Source: Triatoma infestans (Eukaryota > Arthropoda > Insecta > Hemiptera > Reduviidae). From it: 64,000 bases of DNA. This document shows positions 34,525-45,689 of this stretch, piece after piece. Location: the NCBI GenBank assembly GCA_011037195.1, contig JAAEAF010003580.1:62001-126000 (forward strand), read 5' to 3'. Positions within the stretch are counted from its first letter, which is position 1; each line of letters opens with the position of its first letter. Made by a program: the position numbers and the translations under genes. Below the pieces are notes generated by a model that made no database searches, had not been told where the DNA came from, and saw only the letters and a list, made by a program, of their open reading frames with translations.

Positions 34525-35105
34525 ATTAAAAGAAAGTTGTACGAGTGTTTCATATTCGATTATTATTTGTTATTAATGATTGCATAAAAAAGCTTTAATT
34601 TTATGACTTTTATATAATATAATAGTAAAAAATTAATTCACACTTGGCTGGCCAGTGCTTGTAATATAGACTGTTAGTAGTTAGGGATGAAGTTTATTTA
34701 GGTTGGCCACTTTATGACCTGACGGTAAAGCAGGGTTTATAGTGGGTAAGCTGTTGTGCATCTTGTAATATCATCATACAGGCCACAAAACATCGTGGTC
34801 TAAACTTAGATGGCAAGCTATTACCTAAATTCTCTTGAGGATTCTCTTGTACTTGTTATTCACTTAACAAAGAGAAAGTAAGAGTGATTTCAAAAGTATT
34901 TTGGACCAAATATTTTCTCATTTATAATATTATAATTAAAAATAAACCCATGACTTTCTCTTAATGCAATTTAAATTGTTATGATTCACAAATTTCCGTT
35001 AAACTTGGAATTGTTATTAAATTTAATTGAATTTAATATTATTATATATAGGGGAGGGGATTCTAAACTAAAACCAATATCTGCAAGTCGCGTAATACTT
35101 TTGTT
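34525..35105. other. HINE-like tail scrap, then nothing recognised
   Basis: AGAAAGTTGTACGAGTGTTTC at 34532-34552 is a family tail remnant. The rest is unassigned. Confidence 0.4.
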
Positions 35106-35250
35106 TTATTACTTCCTCTAACTGTTGTAAGAAGGAAGTATTATAATCGTGTCAAATTTTCGATATCAAGTTTTCACCGGAAATATACGTGAATCCAAAA
35201 ACAAAAAGGGGTATTTAGAAAATTTTCTGTGTGTGTATTTTTTTAGCATG
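35106..35250 (+). repeat. HINE-like head fragment
   Basis: GGAAGTATTATAATCGTGTC and ATCAAGTTTTCACCGGAAA, stopping in a short GT tract. Confidence 0.55.
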
Positions 35251-35253
35251 CGT

Positions 35254-36010
35254 AAAAAAAAAAAAAAAAAATTGGATGTGAAACACTCACTCAACTTTCT
35301 CTTACTCCAGTTTTCAAAATTGAAATTGACAAATTTCAGAGTTAGTGTACTACATTTAAAATTCATCAGAGTTCATCGAAAACTGGAAAAAAACTGTTCA
35401 GTTAAATCGCACTTCCGGTATACTAATTTTCTTAAAACTTGAAATTTCAGCCATCTATTTATTTCTAATTAACTTTGTTTGGATGATAGAATTGTATAAT
35501 CTACCATGTTAGCACTTTAGAGAGAAAAATATAATCCAAAAAGCCTCTCTCCTCCTAAATGATTTTACCAGGATAATTTTTTCAAATAATAGATGTAGCT
35601 CTTTGTATGTGTGGTTGATGTTTCAAGTTTAAAGAAAATCGTCGGAGCCATTTTTGAGAAAATCGCAAAAAAGTAAAAAAAAAAATCCAACTAGTAAAGT
35701 GGTACTTCCGGTTGAGGAATTGTGATAGATAACGTACTGTCAGAATCCAATGGTGATATCTAAACGGGAATATCAAGTTTGAATTTTCTACGGTTTTTCG
35801 TTTTTGAGCTATGCTGTTCACATACATACATACATACACACATACAAACGCGCGCGCGCACACACACACACACACAGACCATTTGCTAAAAACCACTTTT
35901 TTTGGGCTCAAGGGACCTCTCAAAACGGATATTTCCGATGAATAACTCGATATCAAAAATTTAACACGATTACAATACTTCCTCTTACTAGGAGGAGTAA
36001 GAGAAAGTAA
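35254..36010 (-). mobile_element. HINE-like element, nearly complete
   Basis: Minus-strand copy: head at 35985-36010, CA/CG/CATA microsatellite at 35821-35878, the first module and the last partial one, then the tail at 35254-35310. One middle module is missing. Confidence 0.6.
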
Positions 36011-36122
36011 ATAAATATCTCAGACAGTTTAAACCTTAATATTTCTACTGAAACTATAATAACTAAGTTGGTAATTACTGTTAGAGATTAGGAAATATTA
36101 CGATCGTACCAGATTGTAATAC

Positions 36123-36148
36123 CAGAGTGGTTTTTAGAAAATGGTCTG

Positions 36149-36197
<49 letters not shown>

Positions 36198-36782
36198 AAA
36201 AAAAGATTATCTCAAAAACGAAAAATTGCAGGAAGTGCAAATTTGATATTTCGTTTTCGTACTACCACCGCATCAAACACGAAGATGCGGAAATCCTCGA
36301 GTTTTGAGGAAAATCCATCAACCAGAAGTACGGTTTTACTAAATATTTTTTTTCTTCAGTTTTTTTCGTGATTTTTTCCTCAAAAAACGGTTCCAATGAT
36401 TTTTTTTATAAACTTTATATATCAACTACACATACAAAGAGCTACGATTTTTATATGAACTATTTCTCCAGGAAAATTCATTTAAGGGCACTTTTGGGGA
36501 AGTGCTAGGGTTGTTTTCCTCTAAAATGCTGTTTCAGTTTATTACACAATTCTATCATCTAAATAATATTAATTAGAATTAAATATGTTGTCGAAATCCC
36601 AGGTTTGAAGAAAATCGGTTGACCGGAAGTGCGTTTTTACTGAATTAGTTTTTTTTTTTCAGTTTTTTTGTAATTTTTTTTTCTCCCTAAAAATGCCGAC
36701 AGTTTTAAACACTAATAAGAATTGTAAGTGTGAATAAAATTTGCCATTTCACTGTAAGAGAAAGTCGTGTGAGTGTTTCACT
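36123..36782 (+). mobile_element. HINE-like element, 5' truncated
   Basis: Begins inside the head at GTGGTTTTTAGAAAATGGTC, with (GT)n then (GA)n at 36155-36198, two modules and a tail ending GTGAGTGTTTCAC. The next copy starts immediately. Confidence 0.6.
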
Positions 36783-38299
36783 TTTTTTACTTTCTCTTAC
36801 TCCTAGTAAAAGGAAGTATTGTAATCATGCCAAATTTTCGATATCGAGTTTTTCACCGAAAATATCCGTTTTGAGGTCCCCTGAGCCCCCCCAAAAAAGT
36901 GGTTTTTAGAAAATGGTCTCTGTGTATGTGTGAGTGAGTGTGAACAACAGCTCAAAAATTAAAAATCGTAAAAAATTTAAACTTTATATTCCGTTTAGGT
37001 ATCACCATGGGATCCGATAGTAGGCTGTAATATAATGGTTTGATGATGTGTATTTGTTGTAGCACGAGCGGTATTGTATAATAAAGGGCTTGTAAGTATG
37101 CAAGTTTAAGAGAGAATGAAGTATTAGTAATAATTAAGAAATCACCACTGTTAACAATAAATATATTCTGTTAAAATAATAACTACAACTTATTCGATAT
37201 TATAAACTTATTTAACATATTGTGAATCTGGCATTAATACTAGGAGAGCGATTCCTGAAGTGTTCTGGCTTTGGAAGCAGAATTACGACTTAGTTGATTG
37301 AAGGCTGAGTTTAGACTATTCTTTAGAATTGATCTCTCTCTAGCGGGGGAATTTTTCTTGTACAAAAGAGTTACCCTAACGGGATTTTGTGCCTTTGTTT
37401 TTCTATTTGCCATGACCCCAATTTACAGTACCTGACACTAAAATACACTCTTTTTGAAGGTAAATTCACAGTTTAATGTATTTTACAAAACTATTTATTT
37501 TCATTGCTTTCTTCCACTACAAGGCCAAATGGTCAAAATTCCTTAACCGGAAGTACCATTTTTCTGAATGTTTTTTTTTTTTTGCTTTTTTTTGCGATTT
37601 TATCAAAAATGACTCCGTCGATTTTCTTCAAGCACAGGTATATCAACTACATATACAAAAGTGTACAACTTTTATTTGATATATTTCTCTGGGAAAATTC
37701 ATTTAAGGGGCACTATTGCGGGAAGGGTGGGGTTAAGTTTTCCTCTAAAGTACTTTTTCAGTTTACTATATAATTCTGTCATCTAAATAATCTTAATTAG
37801 ATAATTTAATGTGTTGTTTGACATTCTGGGTTTGAAAAACATCGGGATGACCGGAAGGGCGTTTTTTTTTTACTGAAAGATATTTTTCAGTTTTCTGGGA
37901 TAATCTTGAAAACAGCTTCCAACAATTTTCTACACTACACATACAAAAAACTACACAACTTTTATTTGAAACATTTCGCCTGGCATAGTCATTTGGGTGG
38001 GTGGGGGGCATTTTGGGTTATGTTTTTCTCTAAAGTGCTATCATAGTTGATTATACAAATTCTACCATCCAAGCAAAATTAATTAGAAATAAATAGATGG
38101 CCAAAATTTCTGAGTTTAAAGAAAATTATTAAACCGGAAGTGCGATTTTACTGAACAGTTTTTTTTTTCAGTTTTCAACGAACTCCGACGAATTTCATTA
38201 AATTTGGTATATAAACTACAAAAATTTGTCAATTACAAATTTTGAAAACGGGAGTAAGAGAAAGTTGTTTAAGTGTTTCACACCTGATTTTTTTTTTAT
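36783..38299 (+). mobile_element. HINE-like element split by a solo LTR
   Basis: Head, microsatellite and CACCATGGGATCCGATAG up to 37025; the family sequence resumes at 37526 (AAATGGTCAAAATTCC) with the first-module CCGGAAGTACC, later modules and the tail at 38250-38299. Total without the LTR is about 1.0 kb. Confidence 0.7.
37026..37521 (+). mobile_element. Solo LTR, family G1, with AGGC duplication
   Basis: 496 bp, TGTAATATAATGG...CTTCCACTACA. Perfect 4-bp duplication AGGC at 37022-37025 and 37522-37525. Uninterrupted family copies give the empty site. Confidence 0.85.
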
Positions 38300-38930
38300 T
38301 GACGGAGATATTGATAGATTTATATTTCAAAGGGATATATTAAATAGCCGATGCTATTTTATTTTTTATTTTTACAGCCAACAAATATTTTGATCGGATT
38401 AAAAGGGGAAAGAGGAGTTGAACCTTTCAAGAAGTGTTATATACATAAATCCAATTTTATGTGGGTCAGTTATAATTTGGAAAGGTTGTATATATTTTCT
38501 GTTCGGTCGATTGGTTTCTGAACTAGTTTGTAACAACATATTGTACTAACAGCTATGGCAATTTATACACGCCAAGTTATTAGGGTGTATTTAACTATGT
38601 GTGCGTCTGTGTTTTTTTGTTTTTTTTTTTTTTTATTGTAATGTATTGTGGTAGTATGGAATTTTTATGTTTGTTTTTAGAAAATATTGTTAACTAAACC
38701 AATATTAAAAGCGAGTGGGGACGAAGTTGTTGTATTGGGGAAGGAAGTTTGTTTGCCCAGCTTTGACCGGTTACCGTGAGAGTTATCTAGAATGTTTATT
38801 GGTGCGCATCGTCAACAAACTTGTGACATCACATAACTTTATATATATATAGACCCGTTAACTTTCATAACTGTACATATATTATTTTTTTTTTTTATTA
38901 TAACTTTTAGTACCTTATTTCAGTAGCTTT
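38300..38930. other. No recognisable feature
   Basis: AT-rich spacer. Confidence 0.5.
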
Positions 38931-39955
38931 TTTACTTTCTCTTACTCCTAAGTAAGAGGAAGTATTGTAATCGTGTCAAATTTTCGATATCGAGTTTTCA
39001 CCGGAAATATCCGTTTTGAGGTCCCCTGAGTCCAAAAAAGTGGTTTTTTAGCAAATGGTCTGTGTGTGTGTCTGTATGTGTGTATGTATGATGTATGTAT
39101 GTATGTATGTATGTGAACAGCATAGCTCAAAAACGACAACATCGTAGAAAGTTGAAATTTGATATCCGTTTAGAGGTCACCATGGGATCTGACTGTACGT
39201 TATCTGTAAAATTCCTCAACCGGAAGTACCACTTTACTAGTTGGATTTTTTACTTTTTTGCGATTTTCTCAAAAATGGCTCCGACGATTTTCTTTAAACT
39301 TGAAACATCAACCACACATACAAAGAGCTACAACTTTTATTTGACACATTTCTCCGAGAAAATGCATTGAAGGGCACTTTTTGGGGAAGGGTGGGGGTAG
39401 GTTTCCATCTAAAGTGCTATTTCAGTTTGTAACACAATTCTGTCATCTAAATAATGTTAATTAGAATTAAATATGTTGTTGAAATTCCGAGTTTGAAAAA
39501 AATCGGATAACCGGAAGTGCGTTTACTTTTCCACTTTACTAAATGATTTATTCACTTTTTCGCAATTTTCTCAAAAATGGCTTTGACGATTTTTTTTGAA
39601 ACTTCGTATATAAACTAAACATGCAAAGATCTACAACTTTTATCTAAAACATTTCTCTGGGAAATTTCTTTTAAGAGCACTTTTAGGGGAGGGGTGGGGT
39701 TAGATTTTCATCAAAGTGCTATCCTAGTTGATTATACAATTCTATCATCCAAACATAATTAGAAATAAATAGATGACTGAAATTCCAAGTTTCAAGAAAA
39801 TTAGTAAACCGGAAGTGCGCTTTTACTGAACAGTTTTTTCAGTTTTCGACGAATTTCATTAAATTTGGTACACAAACTATAAAGTTTGTCAATTATCATT
39901 TTGAGAACTGGAGTAAGAGAAAGTTGTGTGAGTGTTTCACAGCAGATTTTTTTAT
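38931..39955 (+). mobile_element. HINE-like element, best preserved copy
   Basis: Head 38931-39060 with palindrome CTTACTCCTAAGTAAG; GT/GTAT microsatellite 39060-39113. Module starts are marked by AACCGGAAGT at 39218, 39509 and 39807, spaced 291 and 298 bases. The tail at 39905-39955 has hairpin-forming GTGTGAGTGTTTCAC and a T-run. Useful as the reference copy for the window. Confidence 0.7.
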
Positions 39956-40667
39956 ATTTAATACCATACAAGCTGCCACCTTTAGCTCTACCAAATTTAA
40001 AAGATTTAACAGCTGTAACCCAACTGATAATTTGTATCCAGAAAAGTAGTCATTAAAGCACAAACGTTTCGTGTAAAAATAAAATATGATACTTTTTGAT
40101 TAATCTGAAAAACAAAGGATCACATACATTAGTACTTAGGCCGTTAATTAATATTCTAGCAAATAATAGACATTAAATTACAAATAGCCTGAACATTGGG
40201 ACTGCCAGCAGACATCATTTCTTCAGGAATTCTAGGAACGGAAGAAGAAGCAGGCTTTTACGCAATAGCTTTTGTAAAAAAAGTCGTGCAGAATAGAATT
40301 TGATGAGAGTTTATTAAGGAAGTACGACACATCCAGTCCTAGAAGATCGCCTAGCTTAGCAACACCATCCTCATTTCCGTATCTCAGACCACTTGCTAAA
40401 CACCAATTAAAACGATGATTTTTGAACGCTCAGGACATCTGTGAAAAAAGAAACTTTAATAGACCTATTCTTATGCCGTAAATACTTTCTCAATAAGGCA
40501 AGTTTAAGAGTACTTGTAGTAATATATATATTCCTTTTTTTTTGTAAAATGTTACTGAAGTAATTTTTCTATTCGACTCCAGCAGACGGGTAATGATATC
40601 CATGCTGTAGAATACTTTTGAATTTCATTTTGTACTTCTTTGTAAATAAAGTGTTACTATTATTAAT
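39956..40667. other. Mostly unassigned; possible coding relic on the minus strand
   Basis: At about 40434-40245 (minus) a frame reads FKNHRFNWCLASGLRYGNED, then GVAKLGDLLGLDVSYFLNKL and onward to a stop, about 60 codons without interruption. Composition looks protein-like, but I recognise no family. Confidence 0.25.
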
Positions 40668-40775
40668 TTCTTTTTCATAATTCTGGTAGTAGTGAGTATT
40701 GCAATCATGTCTAATTTTCCAAATTGATATTTCACTAGAAATTCATATTTTGAAATTCCCTAAGCTATTCGAAAC
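40668..40775 (+). repeat. Degraded HINE-like head
   Basis: GTGAGTATTGCAATCATGTC and ATATTTCACTAGAAATTC align with the head. Confidence 0.4.
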
Positions 40776-41371
40776 GGAACTTGAACTTGGACTAGAGACC
40801 CTCAGGTCTATTACACTTCCTTAATTATCTCAATGCTTTATAAATCATGGAACGATAAAATGCATTTTACCACCACGTTTACCACCATAGCCTTCTGGTA
40901 ATTCTCATATATTCTTTACAAACTGAGTTCTTTTGTTTCAATTGTTCCAGACTATTTCCTTTGGGTGCAATTTTTTTTTCAAGTCTAAATTTCCGTATAC
41001 TTCTAATTCAGGCCCACTAGTGGCAAATTAGAAATGCATTTACTTATTTCAATTTTCAAATTAAAATTTGAAAATCTTTAATAATTTTTGCAGTTTGTTG
41101 ATTATGTAACCAAAATGTTTTCTAGGCAAATTAATTCGTGTTTCCTTCAGTTTGACTTCCAAAATCAATTGTGTTTACTAGTTAATAAACTTACAGTAAA
41201 CTAGACGTTCCGCGCCATATTTCAGAAGTACCCTACATTGCCAGTTTGATCATTGAAAGTTTGAAGTGTTTTTTCTTCAAATTAAAATGAATGATTTGTT
41301 GTGGTGGTTGGTTCCGCAGAGCTGGAAAGCATCAGAGACATTTTCCGTGGTAGCCTACTTCATTTTGTGGT

Positions 41372-41408
41372 CATCGACCGTTTCGGGCGTTCGCCCATCT
41401 TCAGGATG
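41372..41408 (-). ncRNA. Hammerhead-like ribozyme motif, PLE left arm
   Basis: Minus strand: stem I CATC/GATG, core CTGAAGA, stem II GGGC/GCCC with GAAC loop, then GAAAC and GGTC. One C of the ACCGGT stem III is lost. Confidence 0.5.
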
Positions 41409-41901
41409 CGTTCTTCAGACAGTGTGCCAACACAGACTCGTACAGAGACTTAGTTTCACACTAATTGAGGTGTTTTTTTTAAATACTAAACTCTTAAACT
41501 AGGTAAAGGGATGTGGCCAGATGGGTGAGAAAACACGTGTTTGGGTTGTTAAAGGGCAAATTCTTTTCTTACAGTGGACGCGGGGGTCTAATCTTTAAAC
41601 TCTGTTGTTGGAGGGAGACTTATTTCACAATTAACTAACCAAAATATTAAGAATATACAAAAAATAAAAAATAAGATACACAAAATAAATCTAAATAAAA
41701 TTAAACAACGATTAAACTAACATTTTAAATTCATTCATTCGTTTAAAACTGAACGATTTTTTATATAATTAAGTTAAGTTTTCCAGTTACAAAGAATTAA
41801 GAAATTCCAGTCATTCTTTCACTTTTTCACGCAACCCTCACATCCTCGCAAGCATGTATACCTAATTATGTTATTTGTAATTATGTAATTTGAGTCAATT
41901 A

Positions 41902-42103
41902 TTACGCCAATCACCTAAAAACTAACAAACACAAACCCGATGACATAACGACCACGATGAAACTAATACACTCTGGCCACAAAGGACGACGACTTGACAT
42001 AGTAGAACAACTCGAAATATATAAACGAAAAACACAAAACTTAATAAATGAACAGGCAAAATTTGCTAGTGAACCATTATTCAAAACACTCTTCCCACAA
42101 TAG
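41902..42103 (+). pseudogene. C-terminal fragment of a Penelope-like element protein
   Basis: Open from just after a TGA to TAG at 42101-42103. It reads YYANHLKTNKHKPDD, MKLIHSGHKGRRLDIVEQLE, IYKRKTQNLINEQ and PLFKTLFPQ. The ANHL...H...L-H-x-G-x-K-G-x-x-L-D-x-x-E-x-x-E-I-x-K pattern is the end of the GIY-YIG endonuclease region that follows RT in PLE proteins. RT and the GIY-YIG residues themselves are absent. The Met inside is probably not a natural start. Confidence 0.65.
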
Positions 42104-42777
42104 CAACAGAAACACAATTACACACGCAACAAATAGTTCTTAAATAGATTTTAAGTTTAGGTTTAGTTTTAAATCTACTATGTACATATAAATTTACTAG
42201 TTTAGATATATATATATAAGAAAAAAAAAAAAAGTGCGTATTTGGATGATGTATGTGAGTGATGATGTGACATGGTGTGTGGGATGCATAATAAAAAACT
42301 TGATTATATAAGAAAACATAATTAGGTATACATGCTTGCGAGGATGTGAGGGTTGCGTGAAAAAGTGAAAGAATGACTGGAATTTCTTAATTCTTTGGAA
42401 CTGGAAAACTTAACTTAATTATATAAAAAATCGTTCAGTTTTAAACGAATGAATGAATTTTAAAATGTTAGTTTAATCGTTGTTTAATTTAATTTAGATT
42501 TATTTTCTGTGTCTTATTTTTTATTTTTTGTATATTCTTCATATTTTGGTTAGTTAATTGTGAAATAAGTCTCCCTCCAACAACAGAGTTTAAAGATTAG
42601 ACCCCCGCGTTCACTGTAAGAAAAGAATTTGCCCTTTAACAACCCAAACACGTGTTTTCCCACCCATCTGGCCACATCCCTTTACCTAGTTTAAGAGTTT
42701 AGTATTTAAAAAACACCTCAGTTAGTGTGAAACTAAGTCTCTGCACGAGTCTGTGTTGGCACACTGTCTGAAGAACG

Positions 42778-42815
42778 CATCCTGAAGATGGGCGAACGCC
42801 CGAAACCGGTCGATG
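42778..42815 (+). ncRNA. Hammerhead-like ribozyme motif, PLE right arm
   Basis: Order 5' to 3': CATC, CTGAAGA, T, GGGC-GAAC-GCCC, GAAA, CCGGT, C, GATG. CATC/GATG gives a 4-bp stem I. CTGAAGA fits the conserved CUGANGA, GAAA is the second core strand, and GGTC gives the GUC cleavage triplet ending at 42811. Stem III would be ACC/GGT without a loop, possible only between two copies, as in minimal dimeric hammerheads. The unpaired T before stem II is atypical. Confidence 0.6.
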
Positions 42816-43278
42816 ACCACAAAATGAAGCAGACTACCACGGAAAATGTCTCTGATAAAATGAATGATCTTTGTATAAATAGTAAAACTGCATAATTCGA
42901 ATTTATGAATACGTGAAATATTAAGAGTTGCTAAGTTTTGATTCAGCGATATTTTTGGGGTTACTAAAGAGAATGTTAAATTTGATTTTGTGGGGGCCGG
43001 GAAATTCCATTTTGAAGTTTCTGAACAGAAACAGATATAAAACTTGTTTTCAGATTGACCTTAGGACCTTGAACTTTAATTTTGAAATAAACCACACAGA
43101 TTATATAATATTTTTGTTGCTATATTATTTTTCTAAAAAAAAAATAAAAAAAAATTATTCACAATTGTAAATACATATATATATATATATACAAATAGGT
43201 TGGTTGTATATTTGTTTATAATTGTATGAAATAAGTAAAAATATCCCAAGGGTACATTTCAGTTAACCTCATAAATCT

Positions 43279-43460
43279 AGGTTTGTATGAAGTTAGTGTG
43301 AAGCTAAGTCTCTGTACGAGTCTGTGTTGGCACACTGTCTGAAAAACGCATCCTGAAGATGGGCGAACGCCCGAAACCGGTCGATGACCACAAAACGAAG
43401 CAGGCTACCACGGAAAATGTCTCTGATGCTTTCCAGCTCTGCGGAACCAACCACCACAAC
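43279..43460 (+). mobile_element. Minimal 182-bp PLE arm insertion
   Basis: Perfect 10-bp duplication TCATAAATCT (43269-43278, 43461-43470). Contains only the outer part of the PLE arm, from AAGTTAGTGTGAAGC through the hammerhead-like motif to ACCAACCACCACAAC. No coding sequence. Confidence 0.8.
43349..43386 (+). ncRNA. Hammerhead-like ribozyme motif, mini-PLE
   Basis: Same element order as 42778-42815 with no base change in the core, stems or cleavage triplet. Confidence 0.6.
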
Positions 43461-43470
43461 TCATAAATCT

Positions 43471-44098
43471 CTTAACATTGTCCCAACGGTCTAATAACCA
43501 TGTGGTAGTAAAACCTAGTTTGAAACCCTCTAGTACTGTGTTACAAGTACCCTAAAGGGATATACCTATCGACCTTATTTCCTTCTCTAGTTTCTACTAC
43601 ACATACGCATAAACATGTTATCAAGTTTATGCATTTTACATTTATACATATATACGACACTAAATTTGTCCTGGGAATATTTTCTATATTTGAACTTAAG
43701 AATTATCACTAACTTCTATGTTCTTCTAGATTAAACACCAATAATTTATTTATTCCTTTCCAAAACTGCTGAAAACCAATACTATGTAATAAGTCACACT
43801 GTAATATTAACTATGTCATAATATAAACCACTATACATTTTCCTCAAATATACACCAACAAATTAACGAAAAAAAAAACATTTTAAACTTAAAAATAACC
43901 ACATATCCAGCCAACTTTATAACAAGAAAAAAAGACCAGAGCATAACCGAAAAGAAAGAAAAGATAGATATAGTCTATGTGGCATGAGGACAGACAAAAA
44001 TAGTTTCTCAAAAATCAGAATGTACCAATACAAATACGACTGCCAAAAAAAAAAAAAAAAAAAAAAAAACAAGGTGAAAGTCGAAAAATACTATAGAG
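43471..44098. other. No recognisable feature
   Basis: AT-rich spacer; A-run at about 44046-44069. Confidence 0.5.
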
Positions 44099-44240
44099 CA
44101 GAGGTTCCCAAACTTTTCAATATGTGCGCTTTATTAATTCTGACAACAAAAGTGGGCCGGAATGATTTAATAATTACAAATTAGGAACATTCTACCCAGC
44201 AAAATTTGGGCAACTACCACAGAAGTTGCTTACGGAATGA
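44099..44240 (+). mobile_element. hAT-like transposon end
   Basis: CAGAGGTTCCCAAACTTTTC is the characteristic inverted-repeat end of many animal hAT elements, and GTGGGCCGG a little inside is also common there. The opposite end was not found, so this is a truncated copy. Confidence 0.55.
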
Positions 44241-45689
44241 CTATTTTACTAATCGTTCTTTAAAGCCAATTTTAGGAGAAAAAGTACAAGAAATGAAACA
44301 AGAGAATGAATCGCAAAGAAATCAAAGTAATGATGACAAGTCCAATAAAACTTTATTATGTACAATACTTTAAAGACTTTAAACTAAAGGATATCCAGCT
44401 TAGCATCTGGTAATATAAAAATATTAAAAGATAGAACAATGCAGAGTAAGCGAAATGTAAACCTTAATTATAATACTAGAACCAGTGTATGTATGACAAC
44501 CACATCTTAGAATTGAGTAATTAATTAAATTGTAACATATACATCTTAATGTACTTAGGGATCAAGTAAAGATCTAAGATTTTAATGCAGTTTTATTATA
44601 TATTTATCACAATAATTACTTCATCAACAAATAACATTAATTTTAAAGCACTATTCAAAAAAAAATGTTAAAGTTAAAATAAATTAAAATAAATGAACCA
44701 TAAATAGTAACAAATCTAATTTTCCAAAATATTCCTTCATCAATGTCGTCAAGATAAATATTTAAGCTACAACAATGTAATTTGCATTTCGCTTCTTTTT
44801 TTTTTCTTTTTTTTTTTGCCTTGTTGTCGTCATTTATCAAGTATTCATCTGGAAGCTTTCAAGAGTAAGGAACAACATCCTGGAATGACGCTGATAGATA
44901 AGTACAATGTAACTAACAATGTGGAAACTGTACCGATCAAACAATAGTGAATGCCTCCATGCCATCTATCTTTTTACAATATTATTCTCAACACATATAG
45001 AGTTTTCATATATTTCTTCCTTGAAATTAACAACTTCTATTTATTCCTTTTTTTCTCCTATGAAGTTTATGGGGTGAAATTTTTGCTGATATAAATAGAT
45101 AAATAGCTGTGGCTTCATCGTTGAGAATTGTTAATAGAAATGATCGAAAATTCTTCCTTTCTTATGCTAGACAGGTGGAATAGTGGTTAGGAAAAAGAAT
45201 GAATACTAAGCTAGACTATAACGAGGAGGTCTTCGAATTGTGTTTTAACGTATGAAAACTTACACTGCTCAGAAGTTTGATTGCGATTGGAGACGATTGC
45301 ATGAAAAGAAGAAAACCGTTTCAAATACATTCGCATTTCTTTCATTCATCGCTTAAATTGATTTCTGTTTTCACTAGATCAGAAGTTTGCAAACTCTTTC
45401 TTCTCAATGTTTCAAGCGAAAAAAAATTGGTTTTCTCATCCATCCCTTTCAATATAGTTGCTAATAAAGGTATTTAATAAAAAAAAAAAAAAAATACTGC
45501 CAATATCCAGGAATAGATATTAAATGGGTCTGAACCATTTTTGGGGATCAGCAACCAACCAGTCTCTCCTAGAGAAACTCTAAAAGAAGGTGGAAACAAG
45601 GAGGTCTCAACTCAGGTACTCTCTTCCATGTCTGAGGCAGGCAAAGTTCTGCTTGGAGAATTATAACCCAGGGAGGTTGGAAGCATGCA
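44241..45689. other. No recognisable feature
   Basis: AT-rich spacer; frames here look like chance. Confidence 0.5.

Larger units (their letters stand above)
41296..42856 (+). mobile_element. Penelope-like element insertion with inverted arms
   Basis: Flanked by a perfect 12-bp duplication AAAATGAATGAT (41284-41295, 42857-42868). Left arm 41299-41880 and right arm 42310-42856 are long inverted repeats, nearly identical through GTGTTTGGGTTGTTAAAGGG, CTCTGTTGTTGGAGGGAG and AAAAAGTGAAAG (or their complements). Between them lie a C-terminal PLE protein fragment and a short 3' UTR. The right arm ends about 35 bases before the left arm's limit. PLE copies with terminal repeats in inverted order and severe 5' truncation are known for the group. 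Confidence 0.75.
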
